Source: Leptospira selangorensis
Lineage (GTDB): Bacteria; Spirochaetota; Leptospiria; Leptospirales; Leptospiraceae
Length of the DNA stretch: 64,000 bases
Assembly: GCF_004769405.1 (NCBI RefSeq)
Contig: NZ_RQES01000027.1
Coordinates: forward strand, 1 to 64,000
Direction: 5' to 3'
The position numbers and the translations under genes were made by a program. This document shows, one piece after another, positions 53,965-63,866 of this stretch. Numbering within the stretch: the stretch's first letter is position 1; every line of letters starts with the position of its first letter. A model generated the notes under the pieces. The model made no database searches. It worked only from the letters and a program-made list of their open reading frames with translations, and was not told where the DNA came from.

Positions 53965-56166
53965 TTATAATTTCTCTAAGGGAGTATAGGCAAGGAAAAA
54001 GTTCTTCTCCAGGCCCCCGAACTTGATTTTTACCTTCCGGTTTTTGCCGCTTCCTTGGACAGAAATCACTTGCCCCAGGCCAAATTGGGCATGTTTGACC
54101 CTATCTCCTTCCCTGATATCCGCCTCTTCTCCTAAAGGTTTGGAAGAATCTTCCCTTTCCCTAGGAGTTTCCGGGATTTTATACGCTCCAGAAGAAGCAG
54201 CCGGAGGCCCGGATGGTCTGCGGACTCCTTTTTGGGCGAGAATACCTTCTTCTCCAAAACATTCCGACGGGATTTCAGGAAGGAATCTAGAAGGGATCCG
54301 GTCCTCAACTTTTCCGAATTTACGGGAGGTCCTCGAATAGCTTAGGTATAATTTCACTCGAGCGCGGGTCAAGGCTACGTAAAAAAGTCTTCTTTCTTCT
54401 TCCTCACCGTTCGGTTCTTCCAAACTCATGGAATGAGGGAAGGTCCCCTCTTCCAGACCGGTCAGAAATACCGTAGGGAATTCCAGTCCTTTTGCATTAT
54501 GGACTGTCATGAGATGAACATAATCTGTGAGTTGAGCTGAATCCTCTTCGGAAGTAAGAAGGCTGATCTGATTCAGATATTCTTCTAAGTTAGGAGATTC
54601 TTCCCTGGACTCGTATTCTTCGATTGAGTTCACAAACTCTCGGACGTTCTCCACTTTAGAGATTGCTTCCTCATCGTGGATATCTCTTTCCATATAGTCG
54701 ATCCAACCGGATCTTCCTACTATTTCCAAAGCGATCTTAGAAGGAAGTTCTCCTTTTTCCTTTCGATCGATAAGATCGTCGAATAAATGATATAGTTCTT
54801 TTGCTTTTCCTAAACTTGCTTTTTTTAGAGGAAGATCAGGATGCCCAATCGCTTCCAAAAATGAAATCCCTTGGTCCAAGGAAAATTTACGGATTTTCTC
54901 TATACTTGCCTCACCGATACCACGGGGAGGTGTATTCACAATTCTTAATAAAGAATTGGAATCCATAGGATTTGCTACCACGTTTAGATACGCGATCATA
55001 TCCTTGATCTCAGCTCTATCGAAAAATCTGAAACCACCGAAAATTTTATATGGGATACCGGAAGCCCTAAGTCCTTCTTCAAAATATCTGGATTGCGCAT
55101 TTGTTCTATAGAAGATCGCAAAATCCTTGTATTCAGATCCTCTTGCGGAACCTGCTCTGATCTTTTTGACTATATCGTAAGCTTCTTCTGTTTCATTCTC
55201 GAATTGAGAAACGCCAATTGGTTCTCCCAATTCATTATTCGTGAATAATTCTTTCTCTTTTCTTCCGCTATTATTTGAAATTACTTTAGATGCAGCGCGT
55301 ATGATCCTGGAAGTAGAACGATAATTTTCTTCTAACTTTACGACGTATGCATTCGGAAAATCACTTTCGAAATTTAAAATATTCGAAATATCCGCCCCTC
55401 TCCAGGAGTAGATGGACTGGTCGTCGTCACCTACCACACAAAGATTTCCTCTGTCGCCGGAAAGCAAACGTACTAATGTATATTGCGCCTTGTTTGTATC
55501 CTGATACTCATCCACCATGATATAATTCCATCTATCTTGGTAGGACTTAAGGACTCCCGGATTCTCTCTGAATAATTCTACGGTTTTTTGGATTAGATCC
55601 CCAAAATCCAATGCCTGGTTTTTTTTCTTACGTTTCTCATATTCTTCATAGATATTCGAGATCATCTGAGATCTGTGCGAAAAATTCTCTTTTCGGATAT
55701 AAAAATCAGAATCGGAAAGTCCATCTTTCCAAGATGAAAAGATCCCTGTCAAAGAAGAAGGTTTATACTGTTTAGGATCCTCATGTAGATCCTTAATCAC
55801 CTGTTTGATTAAGGATTCCTGTAATACCGAATCATATACTGTAAATCCGGAAGGCATTCCAAGATAAGAGGTTTCTTTTCTCAAAATATATAAACAAAGA
55901 GAGTGAAATGTTTTGATCTGCACATTCCATGGGATGGAAGGTACAAGTTTACCTACCCTTTCCAACATTTCTGCCGCAGCTTTATTGGTAAAAGTAAGCG
56001 CACAAATTGAATCTGTTCTTTTGTTCAGGATCAAATTTGCGATCCTGTGAGTGATTACCCTGGTTTTCCCGGAGCCAGCACCTGCTAAAATTAAAACAGG
56101 GCCTTCCAATCTTTCAACTGCGGCTTTCTGCGGATCATTTAAGCCTTGTACTAGATCAACTGACAA
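53965..56166 (-). CDS. pcrA: ATP-dependent DNA helicase, UvrD/PcrA type
   Basis: The protein has 733 residues with the superfamily 1 helicase motifs in order: LILAGAGSGKTR (Walker A), DEYQDTNKAQY, VGDDDQSIYSWRG, NYRST, VHNAKGLEFPTVFLTG and ALTRARVKLYLSYS. The C-terminal EGDRVKHAQFGLGQV region matches the UvrD/PcrA tudor-like tail. The role is repair and removal of RecA filaments or stalled RNA polymerase. It has a TTG start with AAGGAG eight bases upstream. It follows bamA by 12 bases. Confidence 0.93.
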   Translation of the reverse strand: MSVDLVQGLNDPQKAAVERLEGPVLILAGAGSGKTRVITHRIANLILNKRTDSICALTFTNKAAAEMLERVGKLVPSIPWNVQIKTFHSLCLYILRKETSYLGMPSGFTVYDSVLQESLIKQVIKDLHEDPKQYKPSSLTGIFSSWKDGLSDSDFYIRKENFSHRSQMISNIYEEYEKRKKKNQALDFGDLIQKTVELFRENPGVLKSYQDRWNYIMVDEYQDTNKAQYTLVRLLSGDRGNLCVVGDDDQSIYSWRGADISNILNFESDFPNAYVVKLEENYRSTSRIIRAASKVISNNSGRKEKELFTNNELGEPIGVSQFENETEEAYDIVKKIRAGSARGSEYKDFAIFYRTNAQSRYFEEGLRASGIPYKIFGGFRFFDRAEIKDMIAYLNVVANPMDSNSLLRIVNTPPRGIGEASIEKIRKFSLDQGISFLEAIGHPDLPLKKASLGKAKELYHLFDDLIDRKEKGELPSKIALEIVGRSGWIDYMERDIHDEEAISKVENVREFVNSIEEYESREESPNLEEYLNQISLLTSEEDSAQLTDYVHLMTVHNAKGLEFPTVFLTGLEEGTFPHSMSLEEPNGEEEERRLFYVALTRARVKLYLSYSRTSRKFGKVEDRIPSRFLPEIPSECFGEEGILAQKGVRRPSGPPAASSGAYKIPETPREREDSSKPLGEEADIREGDRVKHAQFGLGQVISVQGSGKNRKVKIKFGGLEKNFFLAYTPLEKL

Positions 56167-56178
56167 AGCAAAAACTCC

Positions 56179-59076
56179 TTAAAATCTATAATCACCGATA
56201 CCGAATACGAACTGGAATGCGTTGTCAGATTCATATCTTTCGAAAGGTGCCCAGAAATTTCCGGTAGGTTTTAACTTTTGAGCAAAGTAAATACGCAAAG
56301 GAAGTACAGGGATCTGAACTCTCAAACCCACACCCCAAGAATATCTCATTCTATCCATTGCAACGTTATCCGATGATAGGATCAATCTCCCAGGGTTATT
56401 CAATTCGTCATAAGTTACGTCGGCCTTACGTCCATTCTGCAAATTGAAATTGTTTTGGATATACCAACCGATCGGGTTTGCGGCAATCTGATCCGCCTTA
56501 TTCTTATCATAAGATTCGAAATAATCTTTTTTCGTTCCTACGGCACGGTTCGTCTGTTCGTAAAGTGCTCCTCCGTCCAAGAAGACCACAAGCCAGAGTA
56601 AACTTGGTTCTATTGGAATACGTATCTCGGTATCGAAAAGAATACGATGTTGGGCACCGTCTCTCCATTCTACAGGATACTTTTGGTCGTTATAATACCA
56701 ACCTCTTAAGGATTCATAACCACCTATGATGAGCAAATCCTGAGGTCGAATATAAGGATCCTGGACAGGGTCCTGGTTATGAGACCCTCCCGCAGGAGCT
56801 CTTTGGAAAATAAAGGTATCGGAGGTCCTGAATTCCTGGACCACTCTCCATCTACGAAGAGCGTTGTTTCGGATCAAACCTCCGAATGTAAAGTCGAACC
56901 AAGTATGATAATATTCCGCTAGGATCCTATATTGGTCGAAGTGAGAAGATCCGCCCAAATACTGCCCCACGTTATCCACCTGGAAGAGTAGATCATAACC
57001 TCTAGTAGGAGCGAATACGTTATCTCGGATATCATAAGCGAGACCGTTCGTGACCTGGGAACGGAATTGCCATCCCCTTCTCACGTTAGCCAAAACCGCA
57101 TCGGATACAAGCGCAGTCGGGTTTGAATAAGAATAAAATGCAGGAGTATATCTATGGAAGTGAGTCCAATTGGTCCCAAGTCTGTGAGCCAGTCCCATGG
57201 TAACCCCTAAACCGTTGTTATCATAAGTGGCATTCTCAACAGTTGGAGAAGTTGTACTATCCGAAATAGAGATCGTAGAAGTAGAACCTAAGAATATGGT
57301 TCTTGAGAAATAAAACATGGAAAGTGAAAGAGACCAAGGAGTATCATACATCCAAGGTTCAGTCCAAGAAATTTGGAAGGATCTACGATAAGGTCCGAAT
57401 TCCAAACGTCCCGAAACTTTTTGACCTGTTCCGTTTAAGTTGTTCTCACCGATCTCTGTGAAGATCGTAAATCCAGTGATTGTTCCATAACCACCACCCA
57501 TGGAAACTGTTCCAGTAGGCTGTTCTAATACTTCAATAACCAGGTTCATCTTTGTATCATCTGAACCTGGTCTCATGTTAAAGTTTACTTCTTTGAAATA
57601 ACCTAGGTTAAAAATCCTTTCCCTGGAACGGTTTACTAAAGTAGAATCGAATAAGTCTCCCGATTTGAAGAGTAACTCTCTTCGGATTACCTTATCCTGG
57701 GTTTTTTTATTTCCTTTGATGATTACGTTTTCGATCTGAGCCAGATTGTTCTCGCGGACGGTAAAGTCGACGTGAACGAATTTACGACCCCTCAGTTCAG
57801 GACTTTCTCTATAAATTTCCCTTAATTTACGGATATTTAATTGTTTATATTCCTCTTCGCAGGACTTTTTCTCCACCTCTGTCCGTCTGGAGGCGCAATT
57901 TTCATAATATTCTAAACTTTCGGAATCCAAAGAAACGATCTTTCTTCTCGGAATTACCTGGGCAAAAATATGGCCCTTAGAACCGTAGAGTTCGTTTACT
58001 GTAGCTCTATCCCTGGAGAATACAGTCTCGTCAAAAATTTCTCCGGCGTCTTTAGAACTATAATCTAAAGATTTTTCAATCTCAGGGACAGTGAATAGAG
58101 GTTTTAATTTATCCTTAGGAGTTTCAGGAGGGTTATTCTCTTTGTTCAAGAAAATCGGTCTACCGTCCCCGTCCGTAGTCATATCATGAGCAACTGTATA
58201 TCCGTTAAAATAATACACTTGTCCTTCGTAGAGTTTGATATTGACTATGATTACCCTTCTGTTTTTCTTTTCAGGGTTTTCCCAATGGATTTCCCAGTTG
58301 GTACCTTCTCGGATCAATTCCGAATCCAAATACCCTTTACTTCTTAAATAAGCCTGAATAACTTCTTTATCTTTTTCAAAAGAACTTTCTTTGAAGTTAC
58401 CACCTTCGAATAAACCTTCTTCTTTTAACTCCATGAGTCCTATGATCTCAGAAGTTTCGATGGTCTCATTTCCGTAGATATTGATCTTTGCGACAGGGAT
58501 CTCTTCTCCCTCGTCAATGATGAAACGGACCTTTACTAAGTTTGTTTTTGGATCGGGTTTTCCAAGTTCAACTTTTACATATGCAAGGAAAAATCCTTCA
58601 TCTTTATATTTTTGTAATATAACATCCCTGGATTTAGTAACCTTCTGAGGAGTAATTACCTCGTTATCTTTTAGAGGCATTTTATCTCGGAGATCCGCAG
58701 GAAAAACTTCGTCTGCTCCGATAAATTCAACTTCCTTAACTCGCGGTCTTTCTCTCAGTTCGAAAATGACCCGAACGCCTCCTTCCATTTCTTCCGCTTT
58801 AATATCTATAAAGTAGAAGAACCCGGAAGCGAATAATGCTTTTAAATCCCGATCTATGATCCCTCTGGTGAGAAGTTTACCAGTTCTCAATTCCAAAAGA
58901 CCGCTGATATCCGAATCGGATGTGTTTTTATTTCCGTTAAATTTTATTTCTCTTACGATCTTTCCGAAATAATCGCTCTTTTTAGAGAAAAGTTGAGAGA
59001 TCTCGCCGGAGTAAAAAAAGAATCCGCTTACAAAAATAACGGCAAAGGATTTATATATAGATAATTTTCGTTTCAA
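56179..59076 (-). CDS. bamA: Outer-membrane assembly protein BamA/Omp85
   Basis: BamA inserts beta-barrel proteins in the outer membrane. The 965-residue chain has a short signal segment, five POTRA-like units from residue about 35 to 560 (VREIKFNGNKNTSDSDI, VKEVEFIGADEV, VAKINIYGNETIETSE, IENVIIKGNKKTQDKVI), and a barrel whose loop carries GGYESLRGWYYND, the VRGF-equivalent. The last residues FVFGIGDYRF match a beta-signal. A region of about 120 residues (about 290-430) between POTRA units is an insertion with two cysteines. The start is TTG, and the ribosome site is not obvious. ExbB/ExbD genes lie upstream. Confidence 0.93.
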   Translation of the reverse strand: MKRKLSIYKSFAVIFVSGFFFYSGEISQLFSKKSDYFGKIVREIKFNGNKNTSDSDISGLLELRTGKLLTRGIIDRDLKALFASGFFYFIDIKAEEMEGGVRVIFELRERPRVKEVEFIGADEVFPADLRDKMPLKDNEVITPQKVTKSRDVILQKYKDEGFFLAYVKVELGKPDPKTNLVKVRFIIDEGEEIPVAKINIYGNETIETSEIIGLMELKEEGLFEGGNFKESSFEKDKEVIQAYLRSKGYLDSELIREGTNWEIHWENPEKKNRRVIIVNIKLYEGQVYYFNGYTVAHDMTTDGDGRPIFLNKENNPPETPKDKLKPLFTVPEIEKSLDYSSKDAGEIFDETVFSRDRATVNELYGSKGHIFAQVIPRRKIVSLDSESLEYYENCASRRTEVEKKSCEEEYKQLNIRKLREIYRESPELRGRKFVHVDFTVRENNLAQIENVIIKGNKKTQDKVIRRELLFKSGDLFDSTLVNRSRERIFNLGYFKEVNFNMRPGSDDTKMNLVIEVLEQPTGTVSMGGGYGTITGFTIFTEIGENNLNGTGQKVSGRLEFGPYRRSFQISWTEPWMYDTPWSLSLSMFYFSRTIFLGSTSTISISDSTTSPTVENATYDNNGLGVTMGLAHRLGTNWTHFHRYTPAFYSYSNPTALVSDAVLANVRRGWQFRSQVTNGLAYDIRDNVFAPTRGYDLLFQVDNVGQYLGGSSHFDQYRILAEYYHTWFDFTFGGLIRNNALRRWRVVQEFRTSDTFIFQRAPAGGSHNQDPVQDPYIRPQDLLIIGGYESLRGWYYNDQKYPVEWRDGAQHRILFDTEIRIPIEPSLLWLVVFLDGGALYEQTNRAVGTKKDYFESYDKNKADQIAANPIGWYIQNNFNLQNGRKADVTYDELNNPGRLILSSDNVAMDRMRYSWGVGLRVQIPVLPLRIYFAQKLKPTGNFWAPFERYESDNAFQFVFGIGDYRF

Positions 59077-59162
59077 GAGTCTTTTGAAATCGCCATAAGG
59101 CTTTATTTAAAATCGAGACCGTTTACCTTCTCGAAATAAGTCTTTAGATCCACCTGAGCGGA

Positions 59163-59630
59163 TCACTGACCTCCCGGTTGACGAACCATCGCAAGATTGA
59201 ATCTTGTAACTCCGGCTTCGTTCACTTTATCGATCACTTTGACGATGGTTTGGTAATTCGCTCCACCATCACCTCTGATAATCACCCGATTTTTGCTCTG
59301 GTCTTTTTTGTCTTTGTCGTCGCCCTGGTTTTGGCCATTGAACAATTTTATTTTTTCAGTCAGTTTTTCTATAGGAACAGGCTCAGTGTCCTTATCTAGG
59401 AAAATTTTTCCGTCCTTATTGACAGTGATTACAAGTTCGTCCTTTTTCTTTTCCTGAGCGGTGCTGGAAGATCTAGGGAGTTCTATTTTTACGACTGTGG
59501 ATTTTTCCAAGGTCGCATTCATCAAAAAATAAATTACGATGAAACAAATAACGTCGATCATAGGCGCAAGCTCGATCTGGCCTGCCCTAAAACTTCCGCT
59601 TTCTCCCCGATTCCACTTTTTGAATTTCAT
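59163..59630 (-). CDS. exbD: ExbD/TolR-type biopolymer transport protein
   Basis: This 155-residue protein has a single TM helix (about 20-40) containing the conserved Asp of [17 protein letters not shown], the proton path residue. The periplasmic part follows ([25 protein letters not shown]). It works with ExbB to use the proton motive force for TonB- or Tol-linked transport. It starts one base after exbB and is upstream of bamA on the same strand. No tonB gene lies in the window. Confidence 0.92.
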   Translation of the reverse strand: MKFKKWNRGESGSFRAGQIELAPMIDVICFIVIYFLMNATLEKSTVVKIELPRSSSTAQEKKKDELVITVNKDGKIFLDKDTEPVPIEKLTEKIKLFNGQNQGDDKDKKDQSKNRVIIRGDGGANYQTIVKVIDKVNEAGVTRFNLAMVRQPGGQ

Positions 59631-59631
59631 C

Positions 59632-60291
59632 TTATTTTAAAAACCTAAGCGCCTGCTCGGAAAGACTTTCCATTTCGGAAATTGCGTCTTCTTTTTTCTT
59701 TTGGAAGAAGTTATGGAAAATATAAGCTGGGATCGCAACCGCAAGTCCCATAGCTGTAGTGATCAATGCCTCACTGATCCCCACTTCCGCTCCTCTTGTT
59801 CCAGAACCTTCCGCAAAGGAACGAATAATACCAAGAACGGTTCCCAATACTCCTAAAAGTGGAGAGATAGTAGCAATTGTAGCTAACGGAGAGAGGAATT
59901 TTTCCATTCTCTGGATCTGGTTTAATCCTTGGGTAAGAATTTCATCATCCACAGAAGATGCATTTTTCTTAAACTGGGTAATACCTGCTTGTAACACCTG
60001 AGAGACCGGCCCCTGGCTCAGGCTTCTCATTAAATCGGAAGCTGAATCGTAGTTTTTTTCTCTGAGTAGATCTTTTACCCTTCTCCAATCATCAGGAGTA
60101 ATGGCCTTCCAACGAGAAAAGAAGATCAGCCTTTCTATGATTATTGTAAATCCTACTATAGAAACTAGAAGGATCAGAATAGGTACGGTTTCCGGCGGAA
60201 TAATGGAAACCAAAGAATCTGTTTTGGCAAGAATCATATCGGCTTGAGGTTCTCCATGGAGTAGGGTTTCCAACTCGGCTGTCCCTGCCAA
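59632..60291 (-). CDS. exbB: ExbB/TolQ/MotA-type proton channel protein
   Basis: The protein has about 219 residues from a TTG at 60291. An ATG 57 bases downstream (60234) is an equally possible start and keeps the family region. Three TM segments are visible: [17 protein letters not shown], then [24 protein letters not shown] and [18 protein letters not shown], typical of ExbB/TolQ. It forms a proton-driven motor with ExbD. Alternative hairpins lie in the gap from recN (60301-60350). Confidence 0.9.
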   Translation of the reverse strand: MAGTAELETLLHGEPQADMILAKTDSLVSIIPPETVPILILLVSIVGFTIIIERLIFFSRWKAITPDDWRRVKDLLREKNYDSASDLMRSLSQGPVSQVLQAGITQFKKNASSVDDEILTQGLNQIQRMEKFLSPLATIATISPLLGVLGTVLGIIRSFAEGSGTRGAEVGISEALITTAMGLAVAIPAYIFHNFFQKKKEDAISEMESLSEQALRFLK

Positions 60292-60300
60292 ACGATTTTT

Positions 60301-60350
60301 AAAAGGAAGTTTTCCTTTTTACCGAGAGCAAATTCTGCCCCGGTAAAAAG
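60301..60350 (-). promoter_or_regulatory. Two mutually exclusive hairpins between recN and exbB
   Basis: CTTTTTACCG (60315-60324) pairs exactly with CGGTAAAAAG (60341-60350). AAAAGGAA (60301-60308) pairs exactly with TTCCTTTT (60312-60319). The two stems share bases 60315-60319, so only one can form at a time. Neither has a clean U-tract in the downstream direction, so an attenuator is possible but not established. Confidence 0.4.
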
Positions 60351-60368
60351 CGAACTTGAGAAGACGAA

Positions 60369-62075
60369 TTATACCGCCTTCTTTTTGAGCAGTTCCTTAG
60401 CGTGATGGAGAGCGCCTTTGGAGATATTTTGACCCGCGATCATTCTCGCAAGTTCCATAGTTCTCTCCTCCATTCCTAAGAATTCAGTTTCGGAGACGGT
60501 TCTTCCCTCTTTGAGTCGTTTACTTACGAGAAGATGATGATCTGCAGCCGCAGCAATCTGCTGTAAATGTGTGACCAATATGATTTGATGAGTTTTAGAA
60601 AGGGTTCTGAGTTTTTTTGCGACGTCAGAAGCAATCTCTCCACCCAGACCGGAGTCAATCTCATCAAAAACTAAAACTTTTCCGTCAAAATTGGAACCAA
60701 GCACACTCTTGATGGCCAACATTACTCTAGAAATTTCTCCTCCAGAAGCAATTTTACGAAGAGGTCTCGGCTTTTCTCCAGGGTTCGGACTAAAATAGAA
60801 TTCGGCCTGATCCAATCCGAATTCGTTTACCAAATAGGATTTTCCCTGGGCCTCAACTTCTCCTTCTGGGCTTGTTTCCCAACGAAGTACCACTTGTAAA
60901 CCGGCCCCCTTCATTCCCAAAACTTCTAGTTCTGATTTGAGTTTGGATTCGAACTTGTTCAATACTTCTCGCCTAGATTTGGAAAGTTGCAAACAAGACT
61001 GAGTAAGCTTATCTGCTGCCTTTTTCTTTTCTTTTTCCAGAGAAGTTTTAGAATCTAAATTCTGCTCTAAGGCAGAAAGTTCATCCTCCGCCTTCTTCTT
61101 TGTTTCTAAAATTTCAGAAATTGAATTTCCGTATTTTTTCTTTAATTTTTGGATCAGATCTAGTCTAGACTGCACATGTGATAATCTTTCCGGGGAGAAA
61201 AATACCTCTTCCTTTTGGTCTTGCGCAGCAGTATTGATCTCGCGGATCGTAACATATGCTTCCTTAAGAGCGGAATCCATTTCGTTTAATGATTCGTTCA
61301 AAACTTTAATCTTATCGGAAGCGGCAAGTACCTTGGGAAAAATCCCTAAAACAGAAGATTCACTTTCATGCAAATAACCGGTAATTATATCCAGGTTCTC
61401 TGCGAGTTTTTCCCCGTGGACTAGTAGGTTTTCTTCCTTACTCAGTTCTTCCTCTTCTCCCGGTTTTAAATTAGCAGTATGGATCTCTTCTATCTGGTAT
61501 TGAAGTATCTCTTTTTTACGATTTCTGTCCGCATGAGACAATTCTAATTCTTCTAATCTTTTTTTAAGACTTTTATAAGTTAAAAATCCCTCCTTCACTT
61601 CTCCCCTCAGAGTATGCAAACCTGCAAAACTATCCAGTATATCCAACTGTTGGGCTTTGTCCAAAAGTAAGATTTGATCGTTCTGGTTATGTACTTCGGA
61701 TAGGATCTCACCTAAACCACGAAGTACCTGAGCAGAAGAAAGTGAATGATTGATCTGTATTTTTGTTTTTCCATCCCGAGTGAATTCCTTTCGGATCACG
61801 ATCGCAGAACCATTTAAAGGAAATCCATGTTCCCTCATCCAAGTTATGGCGCTTGGATTTTGAGAAATATCGAACTCCGCTTCAAGGCAATACTTATCCG
61901 AACCTGTTCGGATATCCATAGTACTACTCTTTCCCCCAAGTAAGGAAGAAAGAGCATCCAGTAAGAGAGATTTTCCGGAACCGGTCTCTCCAGTAATCGC
62001 AGTTAGCCCCTTGCTCAGATCGATTTGGGCGGATTCAATTAATGCAAAGTCTCGAATAGTAATTGTTTGCAGCAT
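60369..62075 (-). CDS. recN: DNA repair protein RecN
   Basis: RecN is an SMC-like ATPase in double-strand break repair. The 568-residue chain from the ATG at 62075 has the N-terminal ATP motif [16 protein letters not shown] and the C-terminal signature and Walker [20 protein letters not shown] and [12 protein letters not shown]. Coiled coils lie between (about 150-370). The start has GAGG upstream. The longer frame to 62096 is less likely. RecN genes are often SOS-controlled, but I did not find a convincing SOS box in the upstream region. Confidence 0.94.
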   Translation of the reverse strand: MLQTITIRDFALIESAQIDLSKGLTAITGETGSGKSLLLDALSSLLGGKSSTMDIRTGSDKYCLEAEFDISQNPSAITWMREHGFPLNGSAIVIRKEFTRDGKTKIQINHSLSSAQVLRGLGEILSEVHNQNDQILLLDKAQQLDILDSFAGLHTLRGEVKEGFLTYKSLKKRLEELELSHADRNRKKEILQYQIEEIHTANLKPGEEEELSKEENLLVHGEKLAENLDIITGYLHESESSVLGIFPKVLAASDKIKVLNESLNEMDSALKEAYVTIREINTAAQDQKEEVFFSPERLSHVQSRLDLIQKLKKKYGNSISEILETKKKAEDELSALEQNLDSKTSLEKEKKKAADKLTQSCLQLSKSRREVLNKFESKLKSELEVLGMKGAGLQVVLRWETSPEGEVEAQGKSYLVNEFGLDQAEFYFSPNPGEKPRPLRKIASGGEISRVMLAIKSVLGSNFDGKVLVFDEIDSGLGGEIASDVAKKLRTLSKTHQIILVTHLQQIAAAADHHLLVSKRLKEGRTVSETEFLGMEERTMELARMIAGQNISKGALHHAKELLKKKAV

Positions 62076-62406
62076 GATTTGTCCTCTTGGCAACAATATA
62101 CTATTCGTACGTTTATATACTTTTGTAAACTATTTTTTTGTATAGTATTTTAAAAAATTCAGAAAATAGATATTATCCAGATCCATAGAATCGATATTAC
62201 AATCTCAATCGTGATTTTAAATATCCGCTAAATCGTATTTCCATGCATCAGCGAAGGATGGCGGAAAATATGCGAAAATTTATAGGAATTTCATATAAAT
62301 CAAATTCAGTAGAAAGTTAATAAAATCGTAATTTATAGAAATTAAAAAGGATTTGAAATACAAAAATCCTGCAAAACCTTATTATGATAGTTTGAGATTA
62401 AATTTC
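62076..62406. other. AT-rich gene-free region between recN and a lipoprotein gene
   Basis: This 331-base gap is strongly AT-rich. ATACTAT at 62098-62104 is the inverse of ATAGTAT at 62142-62148. Between them GTTTA (62111-62115) and TAAAC (62126-62130) form a smaller dyad. GATATTA occurs twice near 62167 and 62191. A TTTACA at about 62125-62130 (minus strand) could be a -35 for recN. I see no gene in it. Confidence 0.4.
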
Positions 62407-62847
62407 ATGTCGTCGCTAAGCAAATTCATTTGTCTTATACTATTATTCTCGATTTATAACTGCGACCATAAAGAGGAAGAAAACCTCCTCCTATCTCCCC
62501 CCTGGATGGAATGCGGTGCTTTTTCAATATGTATTGCAAAAACACCTAAATCCGATCATCCCGAATTTATCGGAATCTGGAAGAATCAAGATTTTACGGA
62601 TTCCTGCACTCAAACAACAATAACATATAATTTTAATGATACAGTCGTTTCTCTTTGGACATTTGATCAAATGAAGGACGCATGTGCTACTCATTCTAAT
62701 TACAATTTACAATTAGAATGGAAAATCGATTCTGGGCAGTATTGCGAAAAGGTTTGGATGAGCGATGTTTCTCCATGGAATTGTTACTCTTACTCGATCA
62801 ACTCGACCGATTTGATCATTGATTCTAAGACATATACAAAACAGTGA
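62407..62847 (+). CDS. Putative lipoprotein of unknown function
   Basis: The protein has 146 residues from the ATG at 62407. An upstream extension to 62353 does not begin with a signal peptide. MSSLSKFICLILLFSIYNC gives a lipoprotein signal with the cysteine near residue 19. The mature part has eight further cysteines, such as WMECGAFSICIAKTP and DACATHSNYNL, so disulfides are likely. There is no recognised domain. A perfect 10-bp inverted repeat lies inside the gene at 62692-62720. Gene-poor flanks and AT-rich codons make it look lineage-specific. Confidence 0.6.
   Translation: MSSLSKFICLILLFSIYNCDHKEEENLLLSPPWMECGAFSICIAKTPKSDHPEFIGIWKNQDFTDSCTQTTITYNFNDTVVSLWTFDQMKDACATHSNYNLQLEWKIDSGQYCEKVWMSDVSPWNCYSYSINSTDLIIDSKTYTKQ
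62692..62720. repeat. Perfect 10-bp inverted repeat inside a coding sequence
   Basis: CATTCTAATT (62692-62701) is exactly inverted as AATTAGAATG (62711-62720) around a 9-base loop. It lies within the lipoprotein gene and encodes HSNYNLQLE. In mRNA it would form a stable AT-rich hairpin. Confidence 0.8.
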
Positions 62848-63161
62848 GTATATATCCCAACCCTTGGCGTCTTAGCGTGAGTAAATTTAACCAGGACTTT
62901 TTCCACGCGAAGCCGCAAAGAATAGAAGATCCCTTTCATAACACCCCGCGAAGGATCGAGCCGTGGTCAAAAAATCGTGAATGCGGTTTTTTGACCGGAG
63001 GTGAGAGCCTGATCCGAGACGGATGGAGTCCGGATCGGACGCGGCCCGCCCTCTAAGTTTGTATCCTTTTTGAGATCTGGGAATAGCTGATTTTTGATTG
63101 CATGAATCCTCATAGAGGAAAGACTAGGATTGATTTTTCTCCCACAGAGGACTAAACGAGC
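62848..63161. repeat. Hairpin-rich, comparatively GC-rich intergenic element
   Basis: This 314-base gap holds no gene I can support. GGTCAAAAAA (62965-62974) pairs perfectly with TTTTTTGACC (62987-62996) around a 12-base loop. GATCCG (63011-63016) pairs with CGGATC (63031-63036). Upstream, ACGCGAAGCCGCAAAG (from about 62905) resembles interspersed sequences I recall from leptospiral genomes. Composition is much more GC-rich than the adjacent AT-rich stretch. It may be a repeat, a terminator complex or a small RNA. An open frame across it (62844-63056) looks non-coding. Confidence 0.5.
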
Positions 63162-63866
63162 ATGGCAAAAAGTTTCAAAGATTTAGACGCCCAGCTCTCA
63201 GAATACATCCTCAACCGCTCCCGCATCTCTGTTCAATCTTCCAGAATGAATTCCAAATTGGAAAAATACGTTTTGCGTATTCTAACGGAAGTTCTGGAAA
63301 AATTAGGCCAGACTAGATACATAGAGATGTTGTATACGATCACCAAAGAAATGGCGATCAACGGAGTGAAGGCCAACCAAAAGAGGGTTTTCTTCGAGGA
63401 TCTTGGTCTAGATATCCGAAATCATGAACATTACGACCAGGGTCTGGCTCAGTTCAAACAGAACTTCTCCGAAAAAATGGCCGATGAATACGGGAAGCGT
63501 TGTCTTGCCAGAGGCGTTTTTGTCAAAATTTCAGTAATCTATACCGCAGAAGGTTTGGTAGTCGAAGTAGTTAATAATACTCCTGTGATCGAGATCGAAG
63601 AATCTCGTATGAGGGAGAAGATGAGAAAGGCGATGGAATATAATGATATCGCCGAGTTCTATATGGATAATATGGACAATACAGAGGGAGCCGGTCTTGG
63701 AATCGCTCTTATCATGATCCTTCTCAAAAGTGAGAATATTGATCCGAACCTTTTCAGGATCCAGACAAGCCCAGCAGAAACCGTCGCCAGGGTAGAAATC
63801 CCTTTCACCGACAATTACGTAACCATTAGAAGTAAGGAAATCAACCAAGTTGGAAATCACAAATAA
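63162..63866 (+). CDS. Protein with histidine-kinase-like ATPase (HATPase) domain
   Basis: The protein has 234 residues. The C-terminal half shows GHKL/HATPase features: VVEVVNNTPV (N-box-like) and EGAGLGIALIMILL (G2-like box). An upstream helical part (LNRSRISVQSSRMNSKLEKYVLRIL) could act as a dimer or docking segment. The phospho-accepting histidine of a kinase core is not obvious, so it may be an anti-sigma-like or DNA-binding ATPase. An AGAGGA site precedes the ATG. Its end overlaps the next SDR gene by 17 bases, indicating translational coupling. Confidence 0.75.
   Translation: MAKSFKDLDAQLSEYILNRSRISVQSSRMNSKLEKYVLRILTEVLEKLGQTRYIEMLYTITKEMAINGVKANQKRVFFEDLGLDIRNHEHYDQGLAQFKQNFSEKMADEYGKRCLARGVFVKISVIYTAEGLVVEVVNNTPVIEIEESRMREKMRKAMEYNDIAEFYMDNMDNTEGAGLGIALIMILLKSENIDPNLFRIQTSPAETVARVEIPFTDNYVTIRSKEINQVGNHK

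Noticed and set aside
62844..63056. 70-codon frame through the hairpin-rich region
   Set aside because: It spans the hairpin stems, lacks a ribosome site, shows no domain, and its composition reflects the GC-rich repeat-like DNA.
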